Made by a program: the position numbers and the translations under genes
Notes under the pieces: generated by a model
The model's input: the letters and a program-made list of their open reading frames with translations, nothing else
Told to the model about the DNA's origin: nothing
The model's database searches: none
Assembly: GCA_017442865.1 (NCBI GenBank)
Contig: JAFRXK010000071.1
Location: 1 to 49,893 of the forward strand
DNA: 49,893 nt
Source of the DNA: Lachnospiraceae bacterium
GTDB lineage: Bacteria; Bacillota; Clostridia; Lachnospirales; Lachnospiraceae
Direction of reading: 5' to 3'
Part shown: positions 1 to 7,108 of the stretch, in pieces
Position numbering within the stretch: the first letter of the stretch is position 1
Layout: every line of letters starts with the position of its first letter

Positions 1-81
1 AAAACCGCGGAGGGTAAAGAAATTGATAAAAGCTTCGGCGCGCAGGCGCTTGCTGCAGATAAAACAATTAATTTAATTTAA
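1..81 (+). CDS. 3' end of an unidentified gene (partial)
   Basis: A reading frame enters from the left edge and runs 26 codons to a TAA stop at 79-81. The visible tail ends in ALAADKTINLI. It is too short to place in a family. It lies 35 bases upstream of the cyclophilin gene on the same strand, so the two could be co-transcribed. Confidence 0.4.
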   Translation, partial: KTAEGKEIDKSFGAQALAADKTINLI

Positions 82-91
82 AAGGAGAGTG

Positions 92-107
92 ACCCGCTAG
101 GGCGGGT
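92..107 (+). promoter_or_regulatory. Hairpin between a Shine-Dalgarno sequence and the cyclophilin start
   Basis: ACCCGC (92-97) and GCGGGT (102-107) form a perfect 6-bp stem around TAGG. The only good ribosome binding site, AAGGAG at 82-87, lies 29 nt from the ATG at 117, which is too far for normal initiation. Folding the hairpin would cut the effective spacing to about 13 nt. There is no T-run after the stem, so it is not a normal terminator. A role in translation is inference. Confidence 0.4.
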
Positions 108-116
108 ACAGTAAGA

Positions 117-614
117 ATGATGGAAGAGAAGAAGAATCCAATAGTAACTTTTGAGATGGAAGACGGCAAGGTGTTTAAGGCAGAGCTTTATCCTGAAATT
201 GCACCGATTTCAGTTGAGAATTTTATCAGCCTGATTAAGAAGGGCTTTTATGACGGACTGACATTTCACAGGGTCATCAAGGGCTTTATGATTCAGGGAG
301 GCTGCCCGCTTGGCAACGGCACAGGCGGTCCGGGTTATACAATCAAGGGTGAGTTTGCCGCAAATGGCGTGAAAAATGATTTGAAGCATGAAGCAGGCGT
401 GCTTTCGATGGCGCGCGCGATGAACCCGAATTCAGCCGGCTCACAGTTTTTCATTATGCATAAGACATCGCCGCATCTTGATGGACAGTATGCCGCATTC
501 GGAAGGATTATCGAGGGCATGGAAAATGTTGATGCGATAGCATGTGTTGCTACAGACTGGAATGACAAGCCGAGAACAGACGTGGTTATGAAAAAGGTTA
601 CCGTAGAAGAATAA
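117..614 (+). CDS. Cyclophilin-type peptidyl-prolyl cis-trans isomerase
   Basis: This is a 165-residue single-domain cyclophilin expected to catalyse cis-trans isomerisation of Xaa-Pro bonds during protein folding. There is no signal peptide, so it should be cytoplasmic. The family signature is complete: [13 protein letters not shown] at residues 50-62 with the catalytic His-Arg pair, SQFFI at 109-113, and [10 protein letters not shown] at 120-129. The length fits the short bacterial PpiB class. Two adjacent ATG codons (117 and 120) are possible starts, and neither has a close Shine-Dalgarno sequence. AAGGAG is 29 nt upstream with a hairpin between. The family call is very secure; only the exact start is uncertain. 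Confidence 0.95.
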   Translation: MMEEKKNPIVTFEMEDGKVFKAELYPEIAPISVENFISLIKKGFYDGLTFHRVIKGFMIQGGCPLGNGTGGPGYTIKGEFAANGVKNDLKHEAGVLSMARAMNPNSAGSQFFIMHKTSPHLDGQYAAFGRIIEGMENVDAIACVATDWNDKPRTDVVMKKVTVEE

Positions 615-704
615 TTTTACTTGCCACGAAGTGATGAAGGATTTATACTAAGAGAGATTTGGTGCATTAATCGAGCTTGTAAAAAGAACGGAGGAAAAAA
701 ATTT

Positions 705-775
705 ATGAAAAGATATGTTATGGCTGCATAGTGATGGCTATTGCAGCAGATTATTACGATATGTGAAATAGCCAT
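705..775 (+). other. Eight-codon ORF followed by an inverted repeat (leader peptide or gene remnant)
   Basis: GGAGG at 690-694 precedes an ATG at 705 by 10 nt, and the frame reads MKRYVMAA then TAG (729-731). Immediately after it, ATGGCTATT (734-742) and AATAGCCAT (767-775) form a perfect 9-bp inverted repeat. Reading on in another frame from GTG 731 gives VMAIAADYYDM and a stop. The joined peptide would resemble the start of a signal sequence broken by a frameshift. It is either the ruin of an exported-protein gene or a leader peptide with an attenuator-like hairpin upstream of the CD3324-type gene. The sequence alone does not decide. Confidence 0.35.
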
Positions 776-814
776 TGCATTCCTGATGAAAAATATTATT
801 TTTAGGAGGCAGGC

Positions 815-1093
815 ATGGGCTATATCAGGGCAGAGGAAATTCTGCCGTTAGAGGTTATCAGGCTGATACAGCAGTATGTGGACGGAGAGAATGTCTATAT
901 TCCGAGGAAGGACGGCAGCAGGCAGCAGTGGGGCGCAAAAACACGCATCAGGCAGGAGATGTCGGACAGGAATTTAAGGATTTATAATGATTATCTTGCC
1001 GGACATAATATCGAAAGCATTGCAAGAGATTATTATCTGTCGGTGAAAAGCATACAGCGTATCGTGCGTGAGATGAAAGTGAATAATGATTAA
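815..1093 (+). CDS. CD3324-family small putative DNA-binding protein
   Basis: This 92-residue protein resembles the CD3324-type family of clostridia. The family shows an N-terminal EILP segment, a central YIPRKDGSRQQWG block (residues about 28-40) and a C-terminal helix-turn-helix-like region (IARDYYLSVKSIQRIVREM, about 68-86). Members are generally regarded as Mor-like putative transcription regulators, but no target is known to me. The start is fixed by AGGAGG at 804-809, 5 nt before the ATG. A strong terminator follows, so it is probably a single-gene unit unless the upstream remnant is part of its leader. Confidence 0.7.
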   Translation: MGYIRAEEILPLEVIRLIQQYVDGENVYIPRKDGSRQQWGAKTRIRQEMSDRNLRIYNDYLAGHNIESIARDYYLSVKSIQRIVREMKVNND

Positions 1094-1097
1094 ATAT

Positions 1098-1127
1098 AAA
1101 AGTCCGGGATAATCGTTCCGGACTTTT
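1098..1127. terminator. Bidirectional intrinsic terminator
   Basis: AAAAGTCCGG (1098-1107) pairs perfectly with CCGGACTTTT (1118-1127) around a 10-nt loop. The T-run on one side and the A-run on the other let it serve both the plus-strand gene ending at 1093 and the minus-strand gene ending at 1140. Confidence 0.85.
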
Positions 1128-1139
1128 AATGTCATTATA

Positions 1140-1757
1140 TTATTTTGAATATCCAAGATTTTTAACCCATTCGCGAACATCGTTCTCTGACGAATCAACC
1201 TTGCCTCCCCGAAGCGAGAGTGCGTCATCTGCCTTTACAGTCGCTCCGGCTGCAAGCTTTGAAATTGTTGAAAGACTGCCTGCTCCGTCTGAACTGCCTT
1301 CATGAGAGAAGAAAGGAATCACGGTTTTGCCTGAGAAATCGAAGCTTTCAAGGAATGTCCACATTGGCATCGGCAAATCATACCACCAGACCGGGAAGCC
1401 GAGGAAGATGGTGTCGTATTTGGCAAGCTCATCAGCAGTCAGCGTGTCCTTGATTTCAGGGCGTATGCCTTCGTCTTTTTCATTCTTGGCGCGGTCGGCA
1501 GTTTCGTTGTAGCTTTCAGGATACTCATCCTTGGCAAGCACGCGGATGATGTCTCCGCCGGTTTCATCGGCAATCCAGTGAGCCATGCTGTTAAGGTGTC
1601 CGGACCATGAGAAGTATACAACAAGGACTTTCGTTTCCTTTGCGATATCCTTTTCTTCATTCTGGTCTGCACGGCTGCGCTTTGCACATCCGGCAAATGC
1701 CGATACAATCAAAGTTAATACAAGCAGCACAGATAATGTTTTAATAATTTTTTGCAT
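1140..1757 (-). CDS. Flavodoxin-like lipoprotein (cluster 1)
   Basis: This 205-residue exported lipoprotein has a basic N-terminus, a hydrophobic stretch, a lipobox ending at Cys24 (SAFAGC) and then a flavodoxin_4-type domain. The FMN phosphate loop is VVYFSWSGH at residues 46-54, followed by FGFP-WWY-like GFPVWWYDLP and the FFSHEGSSDGAGS segment. It should sit on the outer face of the membrane and handle electrons through FMN; the substrate is unknown. It is the distal gene of a minus-strand cluster behind the aldo/keto reductase (79-nt gap). It is strikingly similar over its whole domain to the product at 47855-48559, although the DNA composition differs. Confidence 0.85.
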   Translation of the reverse strand: MQKIIKTLSVLLVLTLIVSAFAGCAKRSRADQNEEKDIAKETKVLVVYFSWSGHLNSMAHWIADETGGDIIRVLAKDEYPESYNETADRAKNEKDEGIRPEIKDTLTADELAKYDTIFLGFPVWWYDLPMPMWTFLESFDFSGKTVIPFFSHEGSSDGAGSLSTISKLAAGATVKADDALSLRGGKVDSSENDVREWVKNLGYSK

Positions 1758-1836
1758 AGTGTTATCCTTTCTTTAATTCATATTTCTTTTCTAAAATGCA
1801 ATTGTGTTAATATGATAGATTAAGTGTTTTTTCTCC

Positions 1837-2703
1837 TTATGGATGAATTTTCATATTGTTAAGAGCTTTTACAAGCTGCGGATTGAAGTGGTCAATAATT
1901 TCGCTGTGACCGATATTCATCTCGTTAATCCTGCTCATGTCTTCGTCGGTAAGTTCAAAGTCCCAGATGGAAATGTTCTGCTCCATTCGTTCCACATGCG
2001 TTGATTTCGGAAGAATCGAAACGCCACGCTGAACATTCCAGCGAAGGACAACCTGTGCTGCGGTTTTACCATACTTTGCGCCTATTTCGGTCAGAACAGG
2101 GTCTGTGAATATGCCATGCTTTCCTTCGGCAAGCGGACCCCATGCCTGAGGCTGGATACCGTATTCTTTCATAAGGGCAAGAGCATCCTCCTGAGAAAAG
2201 AACGGGTGCAGCTCAATCTGGTTGACGGCAGGGATGACCTCAACATTATCGCAGAAATTAGCGAGAACGAAAGGATAGAAGTTTGATACGCCGACCGCCT
2301 TTGTGAGGCCTTCCTTATACGCCCTTGTAATACCTCTGTAAGCGGCAAAATAATCTCCCAGTGCCTGATGTAAAAGTACAAGGTCAATGTATCCGGTATC
2401 AAGCTTTTCAAGAGATGCCCTGACAGCATTATAAGCGCTTTCTTCTGTTTTCTGGTCCTGTACCCAGACCTTTGTGGTAATGAACAGTTCATCTCTTGTA
2501 ACAAGTCCGTCTGCAATTGCGCGCTTTACGGCCTTACCGAGCGCCTCCTCATTCATATATGCGGCAGCAGTATCCAGAAGACGATAACCGGTCTTGATTG
2601 CGTCGTAAACTACCCTTTCGCATTCTACAGCGTCAGGTATCTGGAATACTCCAAAGCCCTCCAATGGCATTTTTGCTCCTGTATTAAGTGTTGCATAATT
2701 CAT
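1837..2703 (-). CDS. Aldo/keto reductase (cluster 1)
   Basis: This 288-residue NAD(P)H-dependent carbonyl reductase has the (alpha/beta)8 aldo/keto reductase fold. The catalytic tetrad is visible: Asp44 and Tyr49 in LLDTAAAYMNE, Lys78 in ITTKVW and His112 in LLHQ. C-terminal cofactor residues are in the ILPKSTHVERMEQN segment. The length is normal for single-domain bacterial members. It lies between the two flavodoxin genes of cluster 1 (gaps 59 and 79 nt) and is probably co-transcribed with them from the LysR-controlled promoter at 3321-3349. The physiological substrate cannot be read from sequence. Confidence 0.92.
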   Translation of the reverse strand: MNYATLNTGAKMPLEGFGVFQIPDAVECERVVYDAIKTGYRLLDTAAAYMNEEALGKAVKRAIADGLVTRDELFITTKVWVQDQKTEESAYNAVRASLEKLDTGYIDLVLLHQALGDYFAAYRGITRAYKEGLTKAVGVSNFYPFVLANFCDNVEVIPAVNQIELHPFFSQEDALALMKEYGIQPQAWGPLAEGKHGIFTDPVLTEIGAKYGKTAAQVVLRWNVQRGVSILPKSTHVERMEQNISIWDFELTDEDMSRINEMNIGHSEIIDHFNPQLVKALNNMKIHP

Positions 2704-2762
2704 GATAAAATCCTCCTTTTGATTTTTAATTAAGCCCTTGTCAGCGTTTGTGCAGGACCATA

Positions 2763-3260
2763 TTATGTCAGGACCTGATAATTAATATTTTCAAGCCAGT
2801 TCTTAATTGCATTTTCCGCACCGCCTTCTGCGTCGGACATCTCGATAGGCAGTCCCTTTAGGACGTTTGCACCGGGACAAAGCTCCTTTATTGTTTTATA
2901 TGTCCCACCGTCGCCGGAGCCCATATGTGTGTTGAATGGTATGATTGTTTTACCTGAAAAATCATATGCTTCAAAGAGAGTATAAATAATCATCGGAAAA
3001 GTGTACCACCACATCGGATAGCCGATGAAAATTGTGTCATAGTCTTCAAGAGGCAGCCTGTTTTTTATCTGCGGACGCATATCTGTGTCATGTTCGCGTT
3101 TGGCAAGCCTTGCCAGCGAATTATAATGATTTCTGTCGCTGTCGTACGGAACGACTGGCTCTATCTCCATAAGCTCTGCATTTGTCTGCCTTGCAATTTC
3201 TTCTGCGACAAGCTTGGCGGTGCCGTAAACCGAAAAATAAAGTATAAGTCCTTTTTTCAT
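2763..3260 (-). CDS. Cytoplasmic flavodoxin (cluster 1)
   Basis: This 165-residue flavodoxin family protein has no signal peptide. The FMN loop is LYFSVYGTAK (residues 7-16). The GYPMWWYTFPMIIYT segment and the NTHMGSGDGGTY loop are typical of the flavodoxin_4 / quinone-reductase-like group. I start it at the ATG at 3258-3260 because AAGGAG lies 6 nt upstream; a longer upstream frame lacks a ribosome binding site. It is the first gene of the minus-strand cluster and divergent from the LysR gene. It is very similar along its length to the product at 45223-45705. Confidence 0.88.
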   Translation of the reverse strand: MKKGLILYFSVYGTAKLVAEEIARQTNAELMEIEPVVPYDSDRNHYNSLARLAKREHDTDMRPQIKNRLPLEDYDTIFIGYPMWWYTFPMIIYTLFEAYDFSGKTIIPFNTHMGSGDGGTYKTIKELCPGANVLKGLPIEMSDAEGGAENAIKNWLENINYQVLT

Positions 3261-3320
3261 ATCATGCTCCTTGAAAATGGTTTCGTGACAGTTATATCTT
3301 ATCATCTGTCCTATGCCTAA

Positions 3321-3372
3321 ATAATAGCATAAATACTGTTGACTGGCTATTGCCGATGTGTAATAATGGTAT
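3321..3372 (-). promoter_or_regulatory. LysR operator and promoter of cluster 1
   Basis: Read toward the minus-strand flavodoxin gene, the sequence is ATACCATTAT (3372-3363), 13 nt, TAGCCA as a poor -35 (3349-3344), 17 nt, then TATTAT as -10 (3326-3321). The operator is the core of a wider dyad, GTAATA-CCAT-TATTAC. It lies about 50-58 nt before the predicted transcription start and 26 nt before the LysR start codon. Identical spacing and the same decamer occur in front of cluster 2, which makes the assignment much stronger than a lone promoter match. Confidence 0.7.
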
Positions 3373-3398
3373 TACTGAAAATTATACAAGGAGGCGCT

Positions 3399-4262
3399 AT
3401 GATAGAAATATATCTGCTGGAACAGCTCGTGGCAGTTGCCACACATGGTACACTTTTAAAGGCAGCCGAGGAACTGTATATTACCCAGCCTGCACTCAGC
3501 CGTTCTATGAAGAAGCTCGAAGCACAGCTTGGAGTATCGCTTTTTGACAGGGATAACAGTAAGATTACGCTTAATAAGACTGGAGAGTATGCCGTTGAAT
3601 ATGCAAAACGTATTCTGGAGCTTAACCATGAAATGTGCGAGGGTGTATCAGATTTTGATCGCCGCCGGCGTACTGTAAGCGTGGGTGCATGCGCGCCGTT
3701 TCCTCTTGGAGAGCTTACGCCAATTATTCAGGAGAGATTTGTTGAAATGGCGGTATCGACAGAGCTTGCGGACGATGAAAGGCTTATTACCAGACTAAAA
3801 AACAGGGCATATCAGCTTGTGATTTTACACAAGCGTCCTGATGATGATAATTTATATTGTCAGCATTATCTTGAGGAAAAGTTATATATTGTAGTGCCAG
3901 AGACGCACCCGCTTTCTGCAAGGGATAGTATTACATTTGATGATTTGCGCGGCTATAATGTTCTGCTTGGAAACAGTATCGGTTTCTGGATGGATATATG
4001 CAGGCTGCGCCTAAAGACTGAGAATCTGCTTATTCAGAACAGTATGGATGCGTTATTTGAGCTTATTGAGGCATCAACACTGCCATTTTTTACATCTGAC
4101 CGCATAATGGAGCGCCAAAATCAGCCTTCTGGTCGTATTGTTATTCCGATTGATGACCAGGATGCACACGCTGTTTATTACATCGCCTGCCTTGCAAAGG
4201 ACAGAAATAAATATGATGCTGTTTTCAATGCCGCAAGAGATGCAGTATTTCGCAGCATGTAA
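3399..4262 (+). CDS. LysR-family transcription regulator (cluster 1)
   Basis: This 287-residue LysR protein has an N-terminal winged helix-turn-helix (residues about 1-60, with LLKAAEELYITQPALSRS and the linker helix after it) and a C-terminal effector-binding domain. The start is the ATG at 3399, preceded by AAGGAGG at 3388-3394. It diverges from the flavodoxin-reductase operon and very likely controls both that operon and itself from the shared site at 3363-3372. Its closest visible relative in the window is the LysR at 43340-44221, with many identical blocks in the HTH and in the IGFWMDIC segment. The inducer is unknown; a redox or electrophile signal is a guess from the target genes. Confidence 0.9.
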   Translation: MIEIYLLEQLVAVATHGTLLKAAEELYITQPALSRSMKKLEAQLGVSLFDRDNSKITLNKTGEYAVEYAKRILELNHEMCEGVSDFDRRRRTVSVGACAPFPLGELTPIIQERFVEMAVSTELADDERLITRLKNRAYQLVILHKRPDDDNLYCQHYLEEKLYIVVPETHPLSARDSITFDDLRGYNVLLGNSIGFWMDICRLRLKTENLLIQNSMDALFELIEASTLPFFTSDRIMERQNQPSGRIVIPIDDQDAHAVYYIACLAKDRNKYDAVFNAARDAVFRSM

Positions 4263-4326
4263 GGGCTATTTGTGAATTTAAAATAGTATACGGCTCATCT
4301 TTTATTATAAAAAAAATTGAGATTTA

Positions 4327-4354
4327 TTGTTCGTGCAGAATATGCTAGTATAAA
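4327..4354 (+). promoter_or_regulatory. Candidate promoter of the methyltransferase gene
   Basis: TTGTTC (4327-4332), 16 nt, then TATAAA (4349-4354), 26 nt before the start codon. It is a moderate match to the sigma-A consensus. Confidence 0.45.
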
Positions 4355-4380
4355 AGACATGGTGAGAAGGAAAGGTGCAT

Positions 4381-5094
4381 ATGAAGGTTGTAATACGAGA
4401 AGATATCGATAAGTATATGGATGAGCTTAAAAGCTGGCTTTTGGAAACCAGGAATGTGCCGCTTGAGGAAATGGACAGCTTCTTTTCAGCGAGAATTGAT
4501 GGTTATGAGGAGCATATGCAGGTGTGGAAGGATGCTTATGAGGAGTTTGCAGGGCTGGTTCCTAAGGAGTGCGGGCACATTCTGGACCTTGGCTGCGGTA
4601 CAGGGCTGGAGCTTGACAGGCTGTGGGAGCGTTTGCCGGATATAAAGGTGACTGGTGTGGATTTGTGCCAAAGCATGCTTGACAAGCTTGTTGAGAAGCA
4701 TCCTGACAGGTGTTTTGAAGCGGTGTGCATGGATTATTTTGCGTATGATTTTGGAGTGGAAAAATGGGATGCAGTGATATCCTTTGAGAGTCTGCATCAT
4801 TTTCTGCCGGAACAAAAGAAGATATTATACCGCAGGATTTTCAAATCGCTCAAGGAAAATACCAAATTTATAATCGGTGATTATATCGCCTGCTGTGATG
4901 AGGAGGAAGAGCTGCTTAGGCGGACATATTTTGAGAAGAAGAGAAGCTTTAATGGCCCGCCTGATGAATTTGTACATTTCGATATTCCTCTTACGCTTGC
5001 ACATGAAATTAAGCTTTTAAAAGAGGCAGGGTTTGCATCTGTAGAAGCAGCAGGAAGTATTGAAGGCGCAACAATGATAATTGCCAAAAAATAA
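4381..5094 (+). CDS. Class I SAM-dependent methyltransferase
   Basis: This 237-residue methyltransferase has a helical N-terminal cap (about 1-60) and then the Rossmann-like SAM domain. Motif I is ILDLGCGTG at residues 67-75, followed by the acidic GVDLCQSML loop and the DAVISFESLHHF strand. The acceptor cannot be inferred; it resembles generic small-molecule methyltransferases. I start at the ATG 4381, with AAGGA about 9 nt upstream, rather than at the GTG two codons earlier. Its last codons are the first unit of a degenerate in-frame 42-bp repeat that continues past the stop. Confidence 0.85.
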   Translation: MKVVIREDIDKYMDELKSWLLETRNVPLEEMDSFFSARIDGYEEHMQVWKDAYEEFAGLVPKECGHILDLGCGTGLELDRLWERLPDIKVTGVDLCQSMLDKLVEKHPDRCFEAVCMDYFAYDFGVEKWDAVISFESLHHFLPEQKKILYRRIFKSLKENTKFIIGDYIACCDEEEELLRRTYFEKKRSFNGPPDEFVHFDIPLTLAHEIKLLKEAGFASVEAAGSIEGATMIIAKK

Positions 5095-5236
5095 GGTTTT
5101 ATAGAAGGCGCAGCTATGATAGCTGCAAATAAGAAGAAAAGTAATGAAGATGCAGCCTTGACATAGCAGGTATATGCGTCGACAAGAATAATAAAAATAA
5201 AGTAATGAAGACGCGGCTCTGACGGCTGCAAAAAAG
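5062..5236 (+). repeat. Degenerate 42-bp tandem repeat over the 3' end of the methyltransferase gene
   Basis: Copies beginning GAAGGCGCA or a close variant start at 5062, 5104 and 5146, exactly 42 bp apart, and a more distant copy starts at 5207. All of the first three stay in the gene's frame and would read EGATMIIAKK, EGAAMIAANKKK and EDAALT. Only the first lies inside the gene before the TAA at 5092-5094; the rest fill the gap before the GNAT gene. This looks like a 14-codon tandem duplication that decayed after a stop arose. Confidence 0.65.
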
Positions 5237-5244
5237 GAGTAAAC

Positions 5245-6114
5245 ATGAACAATTATAAGCTTATAAAAAATTACCGCGAAAATGACGAGTTAAGGCTCAG
5301 CCTGAACGGGCTTGCCAAAAAGACCTTCGGGCTTGATTTTGAGGGCTGGTACCGGAACGGATACTGGAAGGATAATTACAATCCATATTCTATTGTTGTG
5401 GATGGAAGGGTTGTGTCGAACGTATCGGTTAATACAATAGACATTGTGTGGGACGGAGAGGTTAAGCATTTTATTCAGCTTGGAACTGTAATGACGGACG
5501 AAGCCTACAGAAACAAAGGCCTGATGAAAATTATTATGAAGGAAATTGAAAATGACTACAAGGGCGTTGATGGAATGTATTTGTATGCAAATGACAGCGT
5601 GCTGAACTTCTATCCTAAGTTCGGTTTTAAGCAATCGTCTGAATATAAGTATTCAAAGAGCGTGGAGATTACTAAACAAAGAAGCATGAAGCAGGTGCCT
5701 ATGGCAGACAGGCAGGCGTGGGATAAGCTTGTGAAGATAATCAATAAAAGCGTGCCTTGCGGCAGATTTGAAATGACCGGCAACAGCGGACTTATTATGT
5801 TTTATATTACGAACTTTATGCAGGAGTGCGTATTTTATGATAAGGCGCTGGATGTATATGTAATCGCAGAGCCGGAGGATGAAAACCTGCTGATTCACAA
5901 CGTATTTTCCGAAAAGCCTGTGAAGCTTGATAAGGTCATTGAGGCATTTGGAAGCGAAATAAAGCATGTCGAGCTGGGATTTACGCCTTATGATTGTGAG
6001 GACTATGACTGCGAGCTGATAAATGAAGAAGACACCACATTTTTTGTGAAGGGCAAGCTTCTGGAGGGTTTTGAAAATGCAAAGCTTATGTTCCCGACGC
6101 TTTCGCATGCATAA
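5245..6114 (+). CDS. GNAT-family N-acetyltransferase
   Basis: This is a 289-residue protein with an N-terminal GNAT acetyl-CoA-binding domain. Motif A appears as LGTVMTDEAYRNKGLM (residues 79-94), with the Arg-x-x-Gly pyrophosphate loop, followed by YPKFGFK typical of the last strand. The C-terminal half (about 150-280) is an unassigned extension that resembles the second half of two-domain GNATs. The start is supported by AAGGAG 5-6 nt upstream. The final codons (PTLSHA and stop) lie inside a 68-bp tandem repeat, so the C-terminus may have been replaced by repeat sequence. The acceptor is unknown. Confidence 0.85.
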   Translation: MNNYKLIKNYRENDELRLSLNGLAKKTFGLDFEGWYRNGYWKDNYNPYSIVVDGRVVSNVSVNTIDIVWDGEVKHFIQLGTVMTDEAYRNKGLMKIIMKEIENDYKGVDGMYLYANDSVLNFYPKFGFKQSSEYKYSKSVEITKQRSMKQVPMADRQAWDKLVKIINKSVPCGRFEMTGNSGLIMFYITNFMQECVFYDKALDVYVIAEPEDENLLIHNVFSEKPVKLDKVIEAFGSEIKHVELGFTPYDCEDYDCELINEEDTTFFVKGKLLEGFENAKLMFPTLSHA

Positions 6115-6251
6115 GGCATAAAGTCATGGACCTATCGGATTAATGCGATTAAATTCGCTGCCCGACGCTTTCGCATGCATAAGGCATAAAGTCATGGACC
6201 TACCGGATTAATGCGATTAAATTCGCTGCCCGACGCTTTCGCATGCGTAAG
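6093..6251 (+). repeat. 68-bp tandem repeat spanning the GNAT stop codon
   Basis: CCCGACGCTTTCGCATGC begins at 6093, 6161 and 6229, exactly 68 bp apart. The first two units are full length and differ at about one base; the third is partial (about 23 bp). A further fragment, AATGC-TTTC-GCATT at 6280-6293, forms a small hairpin. The near identity of the copies indicates recent duplication. Apart from these repeats, the 283-base gap to the next gene shows nothing I can name. Confidence 0.8.
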
Positions 6252-6397
6252 GCTTAAAACCGCAAATCGGACAGCAATTAATGCTTTCGCATTGAAAAAA
6301 TGACTGATTTATGGTACAAATAAAAGTGTTATCAGCGCAAAAATTTGCATAAGCTGAGAAAAATGCTTTTAAAGAATGTATAGTGGAGGTTTTCAAT

Positions 6398-7015
6398 ATG
6401 AAGGTATTATTAATTAACGGAAGCCCGCATCAGAGGGGCAACACATTTATCGCACTTAATGAAATGGATAAGATATTTAAGGAAGAGGGCGTGGAAACCG
6501 AGATAATACATATCGGCAACAAAGATATAAGAGGATGCATTGCATGTGGAAGCTGTTTTAAGAACGGAAGGTGTGTATTTGATGACATGGTGAATGAAGC
6601 TGCGCCTAAGCTTGAACAGGCAGACGGAATGGTGGTTGGAACACCTGTATACTACGCTTCTGCCAACGCAACACTGATAGCTTTTCTTGACAGGCTTTTC
6701 TACAGCACGCATTTTGATAAAACAATGAAGGTTGGAGCATCTGTAGCGGTTGCGCGCAGGGGCGGCACCTCCGCAACCTTTGATGAGCTGAACAAGTATT
6801 TTACGATTTCGGGCATGCCGGTTGCTTCAAGCCAGTACTGGAACAGCGTGCATGGAAGAGGCCAGGGCGATGCAGAGCAGGATCTTGAAGGCTTGCAGAC
6901 GATGCGTACACTTGCAAGGAACATGACATTTTTAATGCGAAGCATTGAGCTTGGTAAAGAAAAGTACGGAATCCCAAAGAAGGAAGAGTGGGTGCCTACG
7001 CATTTTATAAGATAA
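6398..7015 (+). CDS. NADPH-dependent FMN reductase / flavodoxin-fold protein with a four-Cys motif
   Basis: This 205-residue flavodoxin-fold protein carries the NADPH-dependent FMN reductase signature INGSPHQRGNT (residues 6-16) and the GTPVYYASANA segment that lines the flavin site. A compact GCIACGSCFKNGRC motif (C-x2-C-x2-C-x5-C) matches the spacing of iron-sulfur flavoproteins. Many relatives keep it without proven cluster binding, so a 4Fe-4S centre is possible but not certain. I start at ATG 6398 because GGAGG sits at 6385-6389. It probably acts as an electron-transfer flavoprotein or nitro/quinone reductase in the cytoplasm. Confidence 0.8.
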   Translation: MKVLLINGSPHQRGNTFIALNEMDKIFKEEGVETEIIHIGNKDIRGCIACGSCFKNGRCVFDDMVNEAAPKLEQADGMVVGTPVYYASANATLIAFLDRLFYSTHFDKTMKVGASVAVARRGGTSATFDELNKYFTISGMPVASSQYWNSVHGRGQGDAEQDLEGLQTMRTLARNMTFLMRSIELGKEKYGIPKKEEWVPTHFIR

Positions 7016-7018
7016 AAC

Positions 7019-7053
7019 AACATCTAATGTCAGAAAAACTGACGTTAGATGTT
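7019..7053. terminator. Long hairpin between the flavoprotein gene and the Xre promoter
   Basis: The 15-base arm starting AACATCTAA (7019-7033) pairs with the arm ending TTAGATGTT (7039-7053) around AAAAA, with a single T-G wobble. No T-run follows, so termination would be weak. The distal arm runs into the -35 of the next promoter, so the dyad may serve as an operator as well as, or instead of, a terminator. Confidence 0.5.
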
Positions 7054-7088
7054 GACAAAGCTAACAATAAGTGCTATGATTCTAACAT
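7052..7088 (+). promoter_or_regulatory. Consensus promoter with CTAAC-type repeats in front of the Xre-Fic module
   Basis: TTGACA (7052-7057), 17 nt, TATGAT (7075-7080) is a near-perfect sigma-A promoter. CTAAC-like pentamers surround it: CTAAT at 7024, GTTAG at 7044, CTAAC at 7061 and CTAAC at 7083. Together they flank the -35 and follow the -10. This is the arrangement expected for an autoregulating Xre repressor, although the binding itself is inferred. Confidence 0.65.
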
Positions 7089-7108
7089 TGAAAGAGAGGA
7101 ATAGTGCT

